Assembly: GCA_022572105.1 (NCBI GenBank)
Contig: JACZWN010000187.1
Location: forward strand, 1 to 6,421
DNA from: Pseudomonadota bacterium
GTDB lineage: Bacteria; Pseudomonadota; Alphaproteobacteria; Kiloniellales; J153
Direction: 5' to 3'
Length of the DNA: 6,421 bases
Of this stretch, positions 4,684-6,421 are shown in pieces. The stretch's first letter is position 1. Every line of letters begins with the position of its first letter. Below the pieces are notes generated by a model, which did not search any database, had not been told where the DNA came from, and worked only from the letters and a program-made list of their open reading frames with translations. The position numbers were made by a program, and so were the translations under genes.

Positions 4684-6421
4684 ATGATCATCGATCCCGC
4701 CCTGGCCGACGTCGACCCGCTGCGCCGGGCGGTGCGCGACAACGTCCGCGCCGACGAGACCGAGATCGTCCGGCGCTTGGCGGCCGAGGCGGCGCTGCCC
4801 GAAGACGCCCGCGAACGCGTGGCCGAACGGGCCCGGGCGCTGGTCGAGGAGGTCCGGCGCGCGCGCATCGGCAAGGGCGGGCTCGACGCCTTCCTGCACG
4901 AGTTCGGGCTGTCCAGCAGGGAGGGCGTGGTGCTGATGTGCCTGGCCGAGGCGCTGCTGCGCGTGCCCGACGCCGAGACCGTCGACAAGCTGATCAGGGA
5001 CAAGATCGCCGACGCCGACTGGCGCGGCCACCTCGGCCACAGCGAGTCGCTGTTCGTCAACGCCTCGACTTGGGCCTTGATGCTGACCGGCCGGGTCGTG
5101 CGCCTGGACGAGGCGGACACCCGGGATCTGGCCGGCACGCTCAGGCGCCTCGTGCACGACAGCGGCGAGCCGGTGATCCGCGCCGCCATCACCCAGGCCA
5201 TGCGCATCCTCGGGCGCCAGTTCGTCATCGGCCGCACCATCGGCGAGGCGCTCGAGCGGGCCAAGGGCGACGAGAAGCGCGGCTACCGCCATTCCTACGA
5301 CATGCTGGGCGAGGCGGCGCTGACCGCGGCCGACGCCAAGCATTACTTCGACGCCTACCTGCGCGCGATCGCCGCCATTGGCGAGGCCGCCGGCACCAGG
5401 GGCGCCATCGCGGCGCCCGGCATCTCGGTGAAATTGACCGCGCTGCACCCGCGCTGCGAGTTCGCGCAGGCGCGGCGCGCGCTCGACGAGTTGGCGCCGC
5501 GGCTCAAGACGCTGGCGCTCGAGGCCAAGAAATACGACATCGGCCTGACCGTGGACGCCGAGGAGTCGAGCCGCCTCGACCTCTCCCTCGCCGTGATCGA
5601 GGCGGTCTCGGGCGATGCGGCGCTGAAGGGCTGGGACGGCTTCGGCCTGGCGGTGCAGGCCTACCTGAAGCGCGCCCCCCAGGTGCTCGACTGGCTGGCC
5701 GGGATGGCGCGGGCGCACAAGCGCCGCCTCATGGTGCGCCTGGTCAAGGGCGCCTACTGGGACAGCGAGATCAAATTGGCCCAGGAGGCCGGCCTCGACG
5801 GCTATCCGGTGTTCACCCGCAAGGTCTCGACCGACGTCTGCTACCTGGCCTGCGTCAAGCGCCTGTTCGCCAACCCGGACGCCTTCTATCCCCAGTTCGC
5901 GACCCACAACGCCCATGCCCTGGCCACGGTGCTCGAGCTGGCCGGTGGCACCCGCGACTTCGAGTTCCAGCGCCTGCACGGCATGGGCGAGGCGCTCTAC
6001 GACCAAGTGGTCGGCGCGGAGCACATGAACCTGCCGGTGCGCATCTACGCGCCCGTGGGCAGCCACGAGGACCTGCTCGCCTACCTGGTGCGCCGGCTGC
6101 TCGAGAACGGGGCCAACACCTCCTTCGTCAACCGCATCGTCGACGAGGCGGCGCCGATCGAGGAGATCATCGCCGATCCGATCGCGCGGGCGCGCGAACT
6201 GGACCCGGTCCCGCACCCGCGGATTCCCTTGCCCGCGGAGCTCTACGGGCCTGAGCGGCGCAACTCGGCCGGCCTCGACCTCTCCGATCCGCAGGCGCTG
6301 GCTCCCTTGGGCCAGGCGATGGACGCGGCGGCCGCGCGCGGCTGGCGCGCCGCGCCGCTCATCGGCGGGGCCGAGCGGGAGGGCGCCGCCAGGCCGGTCG
6401 TCGATCCCGCCGACGACCGGC
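4684..6421 (+). CDS. putA: Bifunctional proline dehydrogenase / L-glutamate-gamma-semialdehyde dehydrogenase PutA, N-terminal 579 codons (3' truncated by window edge)
   Basis: PutA oxidises proline to glutamate in two steps, using FAD and then NAD+, at the inner face of the membrane. The frame starts at ATG 4684 and is still open at the window end. Residues 1-200 form the helical N-terminal part; 'GDEKRGYRHSYDMLGEAAL' (195-213) leads into the proline dehydrogenase barrel. FAD and substrate motifs follow: 'TVDAEESSRL' with D291, 'MVRLVKGAYWDSEIKLAQ' (350-367), 'FATHNAHAL', 'FQRLHGMGEALYD', 'RIYAPVG' with Y455, and 'AYLVRRLLENGANTSFVNR' with Y467, R470 and R471, matching the proline-carboxylate arginines of E. 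coli PutA. From about residue 555, 'APLIGG...ARPVVDPADDR' begins the aldehyde dehydrogenase domain, whose catalytic Cys lies outside the window. No N-terminal ribbon-helix-helix domain is present, so this is the shorter (~1,000-residue) PutA that does not repress its own gene; regulation must come from another protein. No defect is seen. Confidence 0.96.
   Translation, partial: MIIDPALADVDPLRRAVRDNVRADETEIVRRLAAEAALPEDARERVAERARALVEEVRRARIGKGGLDAFLHEFGLSSREGVVLMCLAEALLRVPDAETVDKLIRDKIADADWRGHLGHSESLFVNASTWALMLTGRVVRLDEADTRDLAGTLRRLVHDSGEPVIRAAITQAMRILGRQFVIGRTIGEALERAKGDEKRGYRHSYDMLGEAALTAADAKHYFDAYLRAIAAIGEAAGTRGAIAAPGISVKLTALHPRCEFAQARRALDELAPRLKTLALEAKKYDIGLTVDAEESSRLDLSLAVIEAVSGDAALKGWDGFGLAVQAYLKRAPQVLDWLAGMARAHKRRLMVRLVKGAYWDSEIKLAQEAGLDGYPVFTRKVSTDVCYLACVKRLFANPDAFYPQFATHNAHALATVLELAGGTRDFEFQRLHGMGEALYDQVVGAEHMNLPVRIYAPVGSHEDLLAYLVRRLLENGANTSFVNRIVDEAAPIEEIIADPIARARELDPVPHPRIPLPAELYGPERRNSAGLDLSDPQALAPLGQAMDAAAARGWRAAPLIGGAEREGAARPVVDPADDR

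Noticed and set aside
4606..6216. Long open frame on the minus strand opposite putA (536 codons)
   Set aside because: It is antisense to a clear PutA, in a GC-rich region where such frames stay open by codon bias, and it has no recognisable domain.

Overview
The window looks like chromosomal DNA from a high-GC alphaproteobacterium, with a Rhodospirillales-like feel. This rests on strong G/C preference at third codon positions, an ImuC/DnaE2-type error-prone polymerase, a PutA that lacks the N-terminal DNA-binding domain, and the style of the amino acid genes. The taxonomic guess is inference from protein and codon style, not from a database search.

Layout, left to right. (1) 2-616 (+) is the C-terminal end of dnaE2 (imuC). 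(2) 720-839 (+) is a very short remnant of a sterile-alpha-motif domain, probably from a cyclase-type protein. (3) 916-1941 (+) is a complete single-domain, MetE-related (MesD-like) methionine synthase with a strong ribosome binding site. (4) 1946-3052 (-) is a complete HisC-like fold-type I aminotransferase. It converges on the methionine synthase with only 4 bases between the two stop codons. (5) 3149-3453 (+) is a broken HAD phosphatase gene: its start and C-terminal half survive, the middle is missing, and the two parts lie in different frames. (6) About 3454-4600 is a strikingly AT-richer island. It carries one gene on the minus strand (3698-4324) for a 208-residue protein with a HEPN-type R-N-x3-H motif. 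The island also holds a nested inverted-repeat element just downstream of that gene, small hairpins, and short repeats near both edges. (7) 4684-6421 (+) is the first 579 codons of putA, the bifunctional proline catabolic enzyme, which runs off the right edge.

The GC-rich genes are ordinary housekeeping genes: translesion synthesis, methionine formation, an aminotransferase and proline degradation. They do not form one operon. Three gene starts (the SAM-domain remnant, the HAD gene and putA) share a TAGACT box 26 to 52 bases upstream, which may be the -10 element of the vegetative promoter.

The part that departs from ordinary is 3110-4680: a decayed HAD gene next to a foreign-looking segment with a solitary HEPN protein (a fold common in RNases of defence and toxin systems). 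No antitoxin or nucleotidyltransferase partner is visible. I see no tRNA, rRNA, CRISPR array, transposase or integrase in the window.
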